Below, piece after piece: positions 32,467-41,325 of a stretch of 64,000 nt of DNA. How positions within the stretch are numbered: the stretch's first letter is position 1; every line of letters starts with the position of its first letter. The stretch is from Streptomyces abyssomicinicus (GTDB lineage Bacteria > Actinomycetota > Actinomycetes > Streptomycetales > Streptomycetaceae). The DNA lies in assembly GCF_008974245.1 (NCBI RefSeq), contig NZ_BBZI01000010.1, positions 62,001 to 126,000 of the forward strand, read 5' to 3'. Made by a program: the position numbers and the translations under genes. The notes beneath the pieces were generated by a model. The model was not told where the DNA came from. It searched no databases and was given only the letters and a program-made list of their open reading frames with translations.

Positions 32467-33471
32467 TCACCGGCCGGTGGTCACCGTCCGCTCCGGGGAG
32501 AAGCCGCCCCAGGTGCCGTCCGGCAGCTTGGCGCGGATCCGGACCCGGTACGTCTCGCCGGTCCCGCCGCCGACGAAGAAGCGGTGGACCGACCGGCCGC
32601 CGGGCGCCTTCCCGCCCCACACCAGCGTGGTGGCCGGACGGCCGCCGAGGTGGATCTGGTACTCGGTGACCATCCCGTCGACGCCGGGCGGCTCCCAGGA
32701 GATCTCCAGGTGCCAGGCCCCCTCCGCCTTCACCGCCGCCGCCCGGAAGTCCCCGGGCGCCGTCCCGCGCCCGTCGTCCTCCCCGGCGCCGGCGGTGGTG
32801 ACGCGGACCGGGTCGCCGGCGGGGGAGAGGTTGTCGGCGGCGTCCCTGGCACGCACCGTGAAGGAGTAACGGGCCCCGGGCCGCAGGCCGGTGACCACCG
32901 CCTCGGTCAGGTCGCCCCCCACACCGTGGATCTTCGTCGAGCCCTGGTAGATGTCGTAGGAGACCACCTTCCGGTCGTCGGTGGAGGCCTTCCAGGTGAG
33001 CTTCGCCGCCCGGCTCCCGACGGCGCGGGCCTCGAGGCCCTCCGGGCGCGACGGCGGACGGGTGTCGGCGGCGGCCGCGGCCGGGGTGGTGGCCCGCACC
33101 TCGGCGCTCTCCGGGCCCAGCCGTCCGTCGGTCGAACGGGCCCGCACACGGAACGTGTAGGCGGTGCCCGGCTTCAGCCTGGTGACGTCCACCATGTGCT
33201 CCGACGCCGGGACCTCCTTCACCTTGGTGGGGCCCCGGTACACCTCGTAGGCCTCCACCCGGGAGCCGTTCTCGGTGACCCGGTTCCACATGACGTGCAC
33301 GCTGGTCGCGCTGCCCGCCACCGCCGTGACCCCGGCGGGTGCCGCGGGGAGCCGCCCGCCGTCCTCGTCCCCGGCCGACGCGTCCGTGCCGCAGGAGGCC
33401 AGGAGCGCCGCGGCCAGCAGCGCGCCGCAGCACCGGGCCGTCGCCCGGGAAGCACGTGTCGCACGAGCCAT
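32467..33471 (-). CDS. Lipoprotein with three fibronectin type III domains
   Basis: A 334-residue exported protein. The N-terminus ends in a lipobox (LLASCGT), then come three FN3 repeats beginning near PAAPAGVTAVAGSATSVHVM, RPPSRPEGLEARAVGSRAAK and FRAAAVKAEGAWHLEISWEP; each has the Y-x-V/I-Y and T-x-Y-x-F-x-V/I-R-A motifs. In Streptomyces such modules usually accompany glycoside hydrolases; here no catalytic domain is attached. It may bind surface polymers. ATG 33471 sits within a clear signal sequence. Confidence 0.82.
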   Translation of the reverse strand: MARATRASRATARCCGALLAAALLASCGTDASAGDEDGGRLPAAPAGVTAVAGSATSVHVMWNRVTENGSRVEAYEVYRGPTKVKEVPASEHMVDVTRLKPGTAYTFRVRARSTDGRLGPESAEVRATTPAAAAADTRPPSRPEGLEARAVGSRAAKLTWKASTDDRKVVSYDIYQGSTKIHGVGGDLTEAVVTGLRPGARYSFTVRARDAADNLSPAGDPVRVTTAGAGEDDGRGTAPGDFRAAAVKAEGAWHLEISWEPPGVDGMVTEYQIHLGGRPATTLVWGGKAPGGRSVHRFFVGGGTGETYRVRIRAKLPDGTWGGFSPERTVTTGR

Positions 33472-33907
33472 GGCCCAACCTCCGCGGAGCGGCACCGGAA
33501 TGGTCCGTACCAATATGCCTGTGCTGGCGCGTGCACATCAAGTGGTGGTCGTTGACCGGGCGGGGACCGCTGTACGTATGCTGAACCCCCTCGCGGCCGG
33601 GCGGACCTGACGACGGGTCGGCCCACGGCCGTCGGCGCGGAACCGCTGTCGTCGCTGCTCACGCGCCGGACGGGCGGCGGGGGCCGGACCGGGGCGCGGG
33701 TCCGTCCGGCCCCCGCTCGCGTCGCCCGCGGACGCCCGCGTCCCCTCGGCGGCCCTCGCCCCGTCTCCTTCCCCGTACGGTCTCCGCTCCGCCGCGCCGG
33801 GCGCCGGAGGGTTCACCTCCGGCTGCCGGGGTGATGGGATGTCGGAACCATCGCCGATCCGGCCGGCCCGACCGGCCGCCGGTCCACCGTACGGAGGAGC
33901 GAGAACG
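33472..33907. other. Intergenic stretch, divergent promoters expected
   Basis: No gene seen in about 430 bases. TTGACC and TATGCT near 33552-33582 with 19-base spacing could be a plus-strand promoter. GGAGGA at 33895 is the ribosome binding site of the next gene. Confidence 0.35.
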
Positions 33908-35449
33908 ATGCGGGTGCCAATGACCATCGCGGACTTCCTCGACCGGGCGGAGGCCGGCTTCGCCGGCGGCCCCGGAGTGGTGGACGAGCCGGATCAGCCC
34001 GCCCTGCCCGTCCCGGAGAGCACCTACGGCCGCTTCGCCGAGCGGGTCCGCGCCTGGCAGGCGGGGTTCGACGCCCTCGGCGTGGCGGAGGGTGAGCGGA
34101 TCGCCGTGGTCAGCCACAACTCGGCCCGGCTGCTGGAACTGCTCTTCGCCGTGCCGATGAGCGGGCGGATCTGCGTTCCGGTCAACTTCCGCCTGAGGCC
34201 GGAGGAGGTCGACTACATCGTCGGCCAGAGCGGAGCCTCGGTGCTCCTCGTCGACCCCGAACTGGACGCCGCCCTCAGCGGGGTGACCGCACGCCACCGC
34301 TTCGTCCTCGGTGAGGAGACCGACCGTGCGCTGATGCGGTTCGGGGTCGAACCGCGGCCCTGGTCCCGGCCCGACGAGGACGCCACCGCCACCGTCAACT
34401 ACACCTCCGGCACCACCGCGCGCCCCAAGGGCGTCCAGCTCACCCATCGCAACATCTGGGTGGACGCGGTCACCTTCGGCCTGCACACACGGGCCTGGGA
34501 ACGCGACGTCTACCTCCACGTGCTCCCCATGTTCCACTGCAACGGCTGGGGAATGCCGTTCCTCATGGCGGGCCTCGGCGTGCCGCAGATCGTCCTCCGC
34601 AAGGTCGACGGCGCGGAGATCCTGCGCCGCGTCGAGCGGCACGGCGTCACCCTGATGTGCGGAGCCCCGGCCGTCTGGAACGCGGTGCTGGACGCCGCCG
34701 CCGACCGGGAGGGCGAGATCCCCGGCCGTGGCCGGGTGCGCATCGTCTGCGCGGGCGCGCCGCCGCCCAGCCGCACCATCCAGCGGGTGGGCGAGGAACT
34801 CGGCTGGGAGTTCCTGCAGATCTACGGCCTCACCGAGACCGCTCCGCTGCTCACCTTCAACCGCTCCCTGCCCCGCGACGACGCCCTGCCCGCGGAGCGG
34901 CGCGCCCACCGGCTGTCCCGCGCGGGCCTGCCCACCCTGGGCACCCGGCTGAAGATCTCCGAGTCCGGCGAGGTGCTGGCCCGCTCCAACACCGTGATGG
35001 AGGGCTACTGGGAGAAGCCGGAGGCCACCGCGGACGCGCTCGGCGACGGCTGGTTCCGCACCGGTGACGGCGGCACCCTCGACCCCGACGACGGCCACCT
35101 CACCATCTCCGACCGCAAGAAGGACGTCATCATCACCGGCGGCGAGAACGTCTCGTCGATCGAGGTCGAGGACGTGATCTTCAGCCATCCCGCGGTCGCC
35201 GAGGTGGCGGTGATCGGCGTGCCGCACGAGCGGTGGGGCGAGACGGTCAAGGCGCTGGTGGTGCCGGCCGAGGGCGCCGAGCCCGGCGAGGACGAGATCA
35301 TCGCGCACTGCAAGGAGCGGATGGCCGGCTACAAGGCGCCGACCAGTGTGGAGTTCCGCGACTCCATCCCGCGCACCGCCACCGGGAAGATCCAGAAGTT
35401 CAAGCTGCGGCAGCCCTACTGGCGCGAATCCGACCGCGGCGTCAACTGA
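33908..35449 (+). CDS. Long-chain acyl-CoA ligase / AMP-dependent synthetase
   Basis: A 513-residue adenylating enzyme. NYTSGTTARPKGVQLTHRN is the P-loop A3 motif, FLQIYGLTETAPLLTFN the A5 motif, WFRTGDGGTLDPDDGHLTIS A7, and SDRKKDVIITGGENVSSIEV A8, with the A10 lysine in RTATGKIQKFKL. It activates a fatty or aryl acid to acyl-AMP and acyl-CoA. The start at ATG 33908 follows GGAGGA by seven bases. HCNGWGMPF is typical for medium/long-chain ligases. Confidence 0.9.
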   Translation: MRVPMTIADFLDRAEAGFAGGPGVVDEPDQPALPVPESTYGRFAERVRAWQAGFDALGVAEGERIAVVSHNSARLLELLFAVPMSGRICVPVNFRLRPEEVDYIVGQSGASVLLVDPELDAALSGVTARHRFVLGEETDRALMRFGVEPRPWSRPDEDATATVNYTSGTTARPKGVQLTHRNIWVDAVTFGLHTRAWERDVYLHVLPMFHCNGWGMPFLMAGLGVPQIVLRKVDGAEILRRVERHGVTLMCGAPAVWNAVLDAAADREGEIPGRGRVRIVCAGAPPPSRTIQRVGEELGWEFLQIYGLTETAPLLTFNRSLPRDDALPAERRAHRLSRAGLPTLGTRLKISESGEVLARSNTVMEGYWEKPEATADALGDGWFRTGDGGTLDPDDGHLTISDRKKDVIITGGENVSSIEVEDVIFSHPAVAEVAVIGVPHERWGETVKALVVPAEGAEPGEDEIIAHCKERMAGYKAPTSVEFRDSIPRTATGKIQKFKLRQPYWRESDRGVN

Positions 35450-35467
35450 CCCGGTAGCCTGCGGGAC

Positions 35468-35851
35468 ATGAGTACTCTCGACGCCCTGGCCACCGCCCCG
35501 TACGTATCGGTGACGACGTTCCGCAAGGACGGCCGGGCGGTCGCCACCCCCGTCTGGGTGGTGCCGGACGGTGAGGGCACGCTGGCCGTCTGGACCCGCG
35601 TGGACAGCGGCAAGGTCAAGCGGATACGCCGCGACGGGCGGGTGACGGTGGCCCCCTGCGACTTCCGGGGCAACCTCAAGGGCGAGGCCGTGGAGGCCCG
35701 CGCACGGCTCGGCACGCCCGAGGACGTGGCGCGCGTCCGCCGGGGCATCATCCGCAAGTACGGTCTGTCCGGCCGCCTGACCCTGCTCGGCAGCCGGCTG
35801 CGCGGCGGCCACACCTCCACGGTGGCGGTTCTGATCACCCCGGCCGACTGA
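35468..35851 (+). CDS. PPOX-class F420-dependent oxidoreductase
   Basis: A 127-residue split-barrel flavin/deazaflavin protein: ATAPYVSVTTFRKDGRAVAT, PVWVVPDGEGTLAVWTRVDS, GKVKRIRRDGRVTVAPCDFR and GNLKGEAVEARARL. This pattern is the PPOX-class F420 family of actinobacteria, which reduces or binds F420-linked substrates. It follows the ligase by 18 bases and may be cotranscribed. Confidence 0.85.
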   Translation: MSTLDALATAPYVSVTTFRKDGRAVATPVWVVPDGEGTLAVWTRVDSGKVKRIRRDGRVTVAPCDFRGNLKGEAVEARARLGTPEDVARVRRGIIRKYGLSGRLTLLGSRLRGGHTSTVAVLITPAD

Positions 35852-35933
35852 GACCGCTCCGGCGGCGGCGGAGCCGTCCGGCCCCGCTGCCGCCGGCCCC
35901 GCCGTGTCGGTGCCGTGCGGCAGGATCGTCGCC

Positions 35934-36326
35934 ATGAGCCCCTTGCTGCTGACCGACATCGAGCAGGCGATCCGCGCCGGCTGGAGCGCCGAGACCTGCA
36001 CCCCCGAGTACCGGCCGCGCTGGCGCCCCGACAACCCGGCCCGCGACCAGTGCGGCGTCACGGCGCTGGTCCTGCACGACCTCCTCGGCGGCGACCTGGT
36101 CCGCGGGGAGGTCCATGTCGACGGCAGGTGGACCGACTACCACTGGTGGAACCGTCTCGGCGCCGGGGTCGAGATCGACCTCACCCGGGAGCAGTTCGGC
36201 CCCGAGGAGACCGTCACCGGAGGCCAGGTGATCGTCCGCCCCGCCGAGATCCGCCGCTGCCGGGAGGAGTACGAACTCCTGCGCGCCCGCGTGCTGCGCA
36301 AGCTCGGCGTCGCCGGCCCGGCCTGA
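35934..36326 (+). CDS. YunG-like conserved protein
   Basis: A 130-residue protein: IRAGWSAETCTPEYRPRWRP, NPARDQCGVTALVLHDLLGG, HVDGRWTDYHWWNRLGAGVE, IDLTREQFGPEE. The QCGVTALV and YHWWNRL motifs match the YunG family of cysteine-peptidase-like fold proteins of unknown function. The Cys in QCGVT and the His in YHWWN could be catalytic. Confidence 0.7.
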   Translation: MSPLLLTDIEQAIRAGWSAETCTPEYRPRWRPDNPARDQCGVTALVLHDLLGGDLVRGEVHVDGRWTDYHWWNRLGAGVEIDLTREQFGPEETVTGGQVIVRPAEIRRCREEYELLRARVLRKLGVAGPA

Positions 36327-36529
36327 CGCCGCCGCCCGTGGAGCTGGCGGGCCCGTGCCCGGTGCCTGCCGGACCGCTCCACCGCCCTCCCGCCGTCCCC
36401 GCGGGCCCCCGGCCGGCCGCTCCGGTCCCACGGGGCGCTCTTCGCGCACGACCGCGCCGTTCGGGAGCCGGGGGACGGCGGGGCGGCTACCGTGTGAGAC
36501 CAGGACCGCGTGGAGCGGAGGGAGCCGGG

Positions 36530-37087
36530 ATGCGGAGGCAGTCGGAGATGCCGTACCGGAAACGAGGGGGCGGCCCGGCTCTGCTGGCCGCCGCGTGCCT
36601 GCTGCTCGCCGCCTGCGGATCGGTGGAGGCGTCCCAGCCGGACGGTCCGGCCCGCTCGCCGGGGCAGGGCCGGCCGTCGACGGAGGGCTCCGGGCCGCCG
36701 CAGGGGCCCGGGGAGCATGGCGGGGCGAGCGCGACGCCGACGGACCAGCCCGAGAGCGTCCGCCTCACCGTCACCGGCGGCATCGCCGGCGTCCACCGCT
36801 CCATCCTCGCGTCCACCGACGGCACGGTCGAGGTCAGCGAACGGAAGAAGGGCTACTGGGAGGCCGACCCCCTCTCCGGTGCCGACCGCGACCGGCTGAA
36901 GACCCTGCTGAAGAAGATCGACTTCGCCGCGCTCCCGCCCCGCAGCGTCGACGAGGACGCCCGCGACATGTTCGTCTACGCACTGGAGCACGACGGCCAC
37001 GCCGTCGTCACCGACCGCAGCGTTTCCCTGGGCGCGGCCGACGATCTGATCGGCCAGCTCGAACGCCACCTCGAGGAGCGGCTCTGA
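36530..37087 (+). CDS. Lipoprotein with emfourin (protealysin inhibitor)-like domain
   Basis: A 185-residue lipoprotein. LLAAACLLLAACGS is the lipobox; a Pro/Gly-rich linker follows (residues 35-75), then VRLTVTGGIAGVHRSILAST, DGTVEVSERKKGYWEADPLS, LKTLLKKIDFAALPP and YALEHDGHAVVTDRSVSLGA. The GG-x-AG-x-x-R and late-strand pattern resembles emfourin, which inhibits thermolysin-type metalloproteases. It might restrain a secreted protease at the membrane. GGAGGGAG precedes ATG 36530. The stop overlaps the probable start of the LRR gene. Confidence 0.65.
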   Translation: MRRQSEMPYRKRGGGPALLAAACLLLAACGSVEASQPDGPARSPGQGRPSTEGSGPPQGPGEHGGASATPTDQPESVRLTVTGGIAGVHRSILASTDGTVEVSERKKGYWEADPLSGADRDRLKTLLKKIDFAALPPRSVDEDARDMFVYALEHDGHAVVTDRSVSLGAADDLIGQLERHLEERL

Positions 37088-37809
37088 GCGTCCTGGACCT
37101 CTGGCGCCGGCACCTCGGCGCCGTCCCGGAGTCCGTCTGGGACCGGCGTGAACTGCGCGTGCTGATCCTCGCCGACAACGACCTGACCGCCCTGTCGCCC
37201 GCGGTCGGCCGGCTCCGGCGGCTCACCACCCTCGACCTCGGCCACAACGCGCTCACCGGACTGCCGCCCGAGATCGGCGCCCTGACCGGCCTCACCGGCT
37301 GCCTCTACCTCCACGACAACCGGCTGACCCGGCTGCCGGACGAACTCGGCTCGCTCACGCGACTGCGGCTCCTCAACGTCGGCGACAACCGCCTCACCGC
37401 GCTCCCCGACACCCTCACCCGGCTGGCCTCCCTGGTCGAACTGCGCTCCCAGCACAACGAGTTGACGAATCTCCCCGAGCGGATCGGAGACCTCGGCCGC
37501 CTCCGGGAACTGTGGCTCAAGGGCAATCGCCTCACCCGCCTCCCGGACTCCTTCTCCCACCTCCGCGCACTGCGCCACCTCGAACTCCGCGACAACCTGC
37601 TCCCCGAGGTCCCCGGCCAACTCGCCGGACTGCCCCTGCTGCGCGTCCTCGACCTGCGGGGCAACCGGATCCGCGGGCTGCCGCCGTGGCTTTCGGACAT
37701 GCCCTCCCTGGAGAAGCTCGACCTGCGGTGGAACGACCTCGCCGTCGACCCCGCGGACGACCCGGTGGCCCTCGCCCTCGAGCGGCGCGGATGCGTGGTG
37801 GTGGCGTGA
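37084..37809 (+). CDS. Leucine-rich-repeat protein, probable CTG start
   Basis: A 241-residue LRR protein with about eight 23-residue repeats of the form L-x-x-L-x-L-x-x-N-x-L-x-x-L-P (LGHNALTGLPPEIGALTGL; LHDNRLTRLPDELGSLTRLR; LKGNRLTRLPDSFSHLRALR). No signal or membrane segment, so cytoplasmic. The repeats start almost at once, so the start must be close: CTG 37084 overlaps the lipoprotein TGA by 4 bases (CTGA) and has GAGGAG five bases upstream, while no ATG, GTG or TTG fits. LRR proteins serve protein-protein binding; the partner is unknown. Confidence 0.78.
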   Translation: MSVLDLWRRHLGAVPESVWDRRELRVLILADNDLTALSPAVGRLRRLTTLDLGHNALTGLPPEIGALTGLTGCLYLHDNRLTRLPDELGSLTRLRLLNVGDNRLTALPDTLTRLASLVELRSQHNELTNLPERIGDLGRLRELWLKGNRLTRLPDSFSHLRALRHLELRDNLLPEVPGQLAGLPLLRVLDLRGNRIRGLPPWLSDMPSLEKLDLRWNDLAVDPADDPVALALERRGCVVVA

Positions 37810-37871
37810 ACACGCTCCGGGGCCCCCACCCCCGTTGACTTCCGGCGGACTCCAGGCGTGAAGCTGTCCCG

Positions 37872-39194
37872 GTGACCGCACCCAGAACCGGCCGGACCAG
37901 GCTCCCCAAGCTCCCCCCGGCCTACCGTCCCCTGTTCGCGCACCGCCCGTTCCGGCGCCTGCTGCCCGCGTTCGTCGCCTCCGACTTCGGCGACGGGACG
38001 GCCGTCGTGACCGTGCCGTGGCTCGCCGTGCTGCTGGCCCCGCAGGAGAGCCCCGGCCTGTACGTCGGGGCCGCGGTCGCCGCGTACGCGCTGCCGGGCG
38101 CCGTCGGGGCGCTGCTGCTGGGGCGGTGGATGCGGCGCTTCCCCGCCCGCCGGCTGCTGCTCACCGACGCCGCGCTGCGGGCCGTCATGCTCGCCTGCGT
38201 GCCGCTGGCCTGGGCCCTCGGCGTGCTGACCCCCTGGCTGTACGTGATCCTGCTGGCCGCCTCCTCACTGCTGCACGCGTGGGGCAGTGCCGGCAAGTAC
38301 GCGCTGCTCGCCTCCCTCCTGCCGCCCGAGCGCCGGCTCGCCGCCAACGCCCTGGTCAGCTCGAGCGCCTCGGCGGCGATGGTGTTCGGGCCCGCCCTCG
38401 CCGGGGCGCTGATCACCGTGGTGAGCCCCGCCTGGATCGTCGGCCTCGACGCCCTCACCTTCGCCGTCCTCGCCGTCGGCGCCGCCCGCGTCCGCCCCGG
38501 CGCCGCCGAGCGGCCGGATGCCGCCGCCGACCCGGCGGGCGGCACGGCCGGCACCTCCTCCGCCGCCCTCGCCCTCTTCCGGCAGCGGCCCGAACTGCTG
38601 GGCATCCTGGCCCTCACCTGGTTCTTCTTCTTCCTCTACGGCCCGGTCGAGGTGGCCCTGCCGCTGCACGTCACCGAGGACCTGCGCCAGGGCTCCGCGC
38701 TGCTAGGCCTCTACTGGACGCTGTTCAGCGTGGGAGCCGTCCTCGGCGGGCTCGCCGCCGGGATGCTGCGGCGACTGCCGCTGTGGCCGGCGGCGCTCGG
38801 CATCGTCGCCGGCTGGGGAGCCGTCCTGCTCCCCTTCGGTTTCGGCGCGCCGCCCTCCGTCACCGTCGCCTGTTTCGCCCTCGGCGGCCTGATCTACGGC
38901 CCGTTCACCGCGCTGTCCTTCACCCTGTTCCAGGACCGCACCCCCGAGGAATGGCTGACCACCGTGCTCGCGGTGCGCGGTGCCGCGCTGCTCGCCTCCT
39001 CCCCGCTGGGCACCGCCCTCGGCGGCCCCCTCACCGCCGCCTTCGGCCCCCGCGCCGTGCTCGCCTCGTCCGGCGCGGCCACCCTCGCCCTGGTCGCCGC
39101 CGCCGCGGCCCTCGGTCTCGTGGCCCGGGCCCGAGACCGCGGCAAGGCGGTCCCGGCCCCCGACGACGGGCGTGACCTGGCGGAACCCGCCTGA
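37872..39194 (+). CDS. MFS transporter
   Basis: A 440-residue membrane protein with about twelve helices in two halves separated by an Ala/Asp-rich loop (PGAAERPDAAADPAGG). VASDFGDGTAVVTVPWLAVL and LLGRWMRRFPARRLLLTDAA contain the loop 2-3 G-x-x-x-D-R-like motif of drug-efflux (DHA) proteins. The start is GTG 37872. It probably exports a small molecule by proton antiport. A strong hairpin terminator follows 21 bases after the stop. Confidence 0.87.
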   Translation: MTAPRTGRTRLPKLPPAYRPLFAHRPFRRLLPAFVASDFGDGTAVVTVPWLAVLLAPQESPGLYVGAAVAAYALPGAVGALLLGRWMRRFPARRLLLTDAALRAVMLACVPLAWALGVLTPWLYVILLAASSLLHAWGSAGKYALLASLLPPERRLAANALVSSSASAAMVFGPALAGALITVVSPAWIVGLDALTFAVLAVGAARVRPGAAERPDAAADPAGGTAGTSSAALALFRQRPELLGILALTWFFFFLYGPVEVALPLHVTEDLRQGSALLGLYWTLFSVGAVLGGLAAGMLRRLPLWPAALGIVAGWGAVLLPFGFGAPPSVTVACFALGGLIYGPFTALSFTLFQDRTPEEWLTTVLAVRGAALLASSPLGTALGGPLTAAFGPRAVLASSGAATLALVAAAAALGLVARARDRGKAVPAPDDGRDLAEPA

Positions 39195-39215
39195 AGGGGC
39201 CAGGCACGGACATGC

Positions 39216-39252
39216 CGAAGGGCCCCGGGCGGCACCCGCCCGGGGCCCTTCG
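39216..39252. terminator. Bidirectional hairpin terminator
   Basis: A perfect 17-bp stem (CGAAGGGCCCCGGGCGG with its complement) around the loop CAC, between the MFS gene (plus) and the converging gene ending at 39271 (minus). Confidence 0.88.
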
Positions 39253-39270
39253 TGAGGGGGTACGAGCCGA

Positions 39271-39621
39271 TCAGAACCGGTCGCCCTTCGGCTTGCCCCG
39301 CTGGTCGGGGGTGCCGTGCGGCGGCGGGTTGTGCGGCTGAGCGGACGTCCTCGGCGACACCGGGGACCCACCCGCCGCGTGACCCTGTTCCGGGCGGAGC
39401 CCCGACGGATCGCCCGCGGTCGGCTCGGCGCCGTTGCGCAGCTGGTCCAGGCGGGCGGAGAGGACCTGGGTGGCCGGCACCCGGCGCCCGTGGTCCTTCT
39501 CGTGCTCCAGGAGCGTCTCCACCTGGTCGGAGGTCAGCGAGCGGACCCGGCTCTCCAGCGAGCCGAGCGGCAACTGGTCGTAGTCCGGGAGCGGCAGGTC
39601 GTCGCGGCGGGGATGGGACAT
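39271..39621 (-). CDS. DUF8129-like hypothetical protein
   Basis: A 116-residue hydrophilic protein starting MSHPRRDDLPLPDYDQLPLG, then SLESRVRSLTSDQVETLLEH, EKDHGRRVPATQVLSARLDQ, and a disordered Pro/Gly-rich tail. The DLPLPDYDxLPxGSL opening is a small helical domain frequent in Streptomyces (DUF8129 as I recall). ATG 39621 has GGAAG nine bases upstream. Function unknown. Confidence 0.65.
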   Translation of the reverse strand: MSHPRRDDLPLPDYDQLPLGSLESRVRSLTSDQVETLLEHEKDHGRRVPATQVLSARLDQLRNGAEPTAGDPSGLRPEQGHAAGGSPVSPRTSAQPHNPPPHGTPDQRGKPKGDRF

Positions 39622-39676
39622 GGTCACTCACTTCCTGCGAGATGCGTCGGATCGTGCGGCGGCCGCGGCCCACCGG

Positions 39677-40042
39677 TCAGCGGTGGCCGCCGCCTCCGCT
39701 GCCGAAGCCTCCGCTGCTGCCCTCGTTCCATCGCGGGCGCGGCGGCTCCTCCTCGGTCGGCAGGGTTCCCTGGGGGTCGAGCTGGTACGGCGTGAGGCGG
39801 TCGTGGTCCTGCTTCGGCACGTCGTCGGTGTCCCGGGTCGTCCGGTCCTCACGCACCGGACCGCCCGGCGGCATCTTGGGCTGCTCCTGCGGCGTCGGCC
39901 TGCGCGGCTCCCGCTGACGCACCCGCCAGCCGAAGAACACCGCGCCGATCAGCGCGGCCGCCACGATCGCACCGAGGATGAACGGAGCGAGCCCGCCGAT
40001 CTGTCCTTCTTCCAGGGCGAAATCCACCCATTCATAGCTCAT
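39677..40042 (-). CDS. DUF6479-like single-pass membrane protein
   Basis: A 121-residue protein with one N-terminal membrane helix (APFILGAIVAAALIGAVFFG) followed by a basic stretch (WRVRQREPRRPTPQE) and a charged tail ending in Gly/Ser repeats. This architecture fits the DUF6479 family. The start is ATG 40042; an ATG at 40051 in frame is possible. Function unknown. Confidence 0.65.
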   Translation of the reverse strand: MSYEWVDFALEEGQIGGLAPFILGAIVAAALIGAVFFGWRVRQREPRRPTPQEQPKMPPGGPVREDRTTRDTDDVPKQDHDRLTPYQLDPQGTLPTEEEPPRPRWNEGSSGGFGSGGGGHR

Positions 40043-40082
40043 GGTATGCATCTACCCCTAACCGGTTGATATGAACCGATGA

Positions 40083-40511
40083 TCAGTTCATGCCCTGGTC
40101 GTCCTCACGGGCGGCTCGGGTCCGCGAGCGGTTGGCCTTGCGGATCGCGTCCAGCAGCTGCGATCTGGACATCCGCGACCGGCCGGTGACGTCCAGCCGC
40201 CGGGCCAGCTCGTACAGGTGCTGCCGGGAGGCGTCCTCGTCCACGCCCTCCCCGCTGCGGCCGCCCTGCTGCCGGGGCCGGGCCGACCGCGGGTCGGACG
40301 GCCCCTTGCGGCCGCCCTCCTTGCGCTCCCAGTGGTCGCCGACCTTCTCGTGCGTGTGCTTCAGCGCGCCGTACGCCACCCGATGGGCTCGCTCGCCCTC
40401 GCCGTACTGGTCGACAGCCGAGTCGTGCGCCTTGATCCAGGTGCGGCGCGCCTCCTCGGAGGAGCGCTCCAGGGTGGACGGCAGTTCCTCGCGGCCGGGC
40501 AATCGGATCAC
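40083..40511 (-). CDS. ChaB/Rho-N domain protein
   Basis: A 142-residue basic protein. IRLPGREELPSTLERSSEEA and RRTWIKAHDSAVDQYGEGER with HRVAYGALKHTHEKVGDHW form a ChaB domain (cation-transport-regulator-like, here probably nucleic-acid-linked); the C-terminus LYELARRLDVTGRSRMSRSQ LLDAIRKA is a Rho N-terminal/SAP-like helix-extended-loop-helix. The start is GTG 40511. The role is unknown; the combination suggests DNA or RNA binding. Confidence 0.75.
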   Translation of the reverse strand: MIRLPGREELPSTLERSSEEARRTWIKAHDSAVDQYGEGERAHRVAYGALKHTHEKVGDHWERKEGGRKGPSDPRSARPRQQGGRSGEGVDEDASRQHLYELARRLDVTGRSRMSRSQLLDAIRKANRSRTRAAREDDQGMN

Positions 40512-40591
40512 CCCTTCCGTCCGTCGGCCTCCCGACGCCGGGTGCCCGGGAGCAGGCGTTTGACACCGCCGGACGGGGCAACTCGGCCCCC

Positions 40592-40966
40592 GTGACGAGC
40601 GCATCCCAGGATGAGCTGTACCGGTTCCTGGAGGACCGGTTCGCCTGCGCGCAGGCCTGCACCGAATGTGCGAGAGCCTGCGCCCTGCGCGCCGGATTCA
40701 TGGACCCGGACGGCACCGAGGCGCAGGACCGGGCCCGGCGCAAGGGCATCATGTGCGCCGAGGTGTGCGACGCGACCTGCCGGGTGCTGTCCGAACAGAC
40801 CGGACTGGACGAAGCCGGGCTGCGGATGCAGGTGGAATGGTGCCGCACCGTGTGCCTGGAGTGTGCGGAGGTCTTCGACGCCTGCCCCGGAGCGGAGGAG
40901 GCGGCCAAGTCGTGCCGCCGCTGCGCCGAGGCCTGCACCGAGTTCCTCGCGACGCTCGCCGCGTAG
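40592..40966 (+). CDS. Four-helix-bundle copper-binding (Csp/DUF326-like) protein
   Basis: A 124-residue Cys-rich helical protein: FACAQACTECARACALRAGF, GIMCAEVCDATCRVL, VEWCRTVCLECAEVFDAC and CRRCAEACTEFLATLAA. The C-x3-C and C-x2-C spacings repeat along four helices as in copper storage proteins, where inward-facing thiols bind many Cu(I) ions. No Tat signal is present, so a cytosolic store is likely. GTG start at 40592. Confidence 0.85.
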   Translation: MTSASQDELYRFLEDRFACAQACTECARACALRAGFMDPDGTEAQDRARRKGIMCAEVCDATCRVLSEQTGLDEAGLRMQVEWCRTVCLECAEVFDACPGAEEAAKSCRRCAEACTEFLATLAA

Positions 40967-41009
40967 CGCAGCCCCCGTCCCCCCGCACCGCCCCCGAGGA
41001 GGCACGACC

Positions 41010-41201
41010 ATGGCCGGCCCGAACCCGATCGAACTGCAGAAGGCGCTCAGCGGCATGGACTACCCCACGGACAAGAAGTCCCTGGTCGAGCGCGCCCGCA
41101 GCAACCACGCCGACGGCAAGCTCGTCGAGAAGCTCGAGAACCTCCGCCAGGACAGCTTCGACGGCCCCAACGAGGTGCAGAAGGCGGTGTTCAAGGGCTG
41201 A
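41010..41201 (+). CDS. DUF2795 small protein
   Basis: A 63-residue protein (IELQKALSGMDYPTDKKSLV; ERARSNHADGKLVEKLENLR) matching DUF2795, whose fold resembles a small winged-helix. GAGGAGG precedes the ATG. Function unknown; found widely in actinobacteria, often upregulated in stress. It follows the copper-binding gene by 43 bases. Confidence 0.8.
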   Translation: MAGPNPIELQKALSGMDYPTDKKSLVERARSNHADGKLVEKLENLRQDSFDGPNEVQKAVFKG

Positions 41202-41325
41202 CCCACACGCACGGTTCACGGGCCGCACCGCCGGCCCCACCTCGCCGGTGCGGTTCCCTCCCGCGACGGAACCGCACCGGCAGACGTCTTGACCTGCGCC
41301 GCGAGGCGGACGCAGGATCGGCGCC

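Noticed and set aside
33659..36061. An 800-codon minus-strand open frame
   Set aside because: Shadow of the acyl-CoA ligase and F420-type genes on the other strand; no recognisable protein motif.
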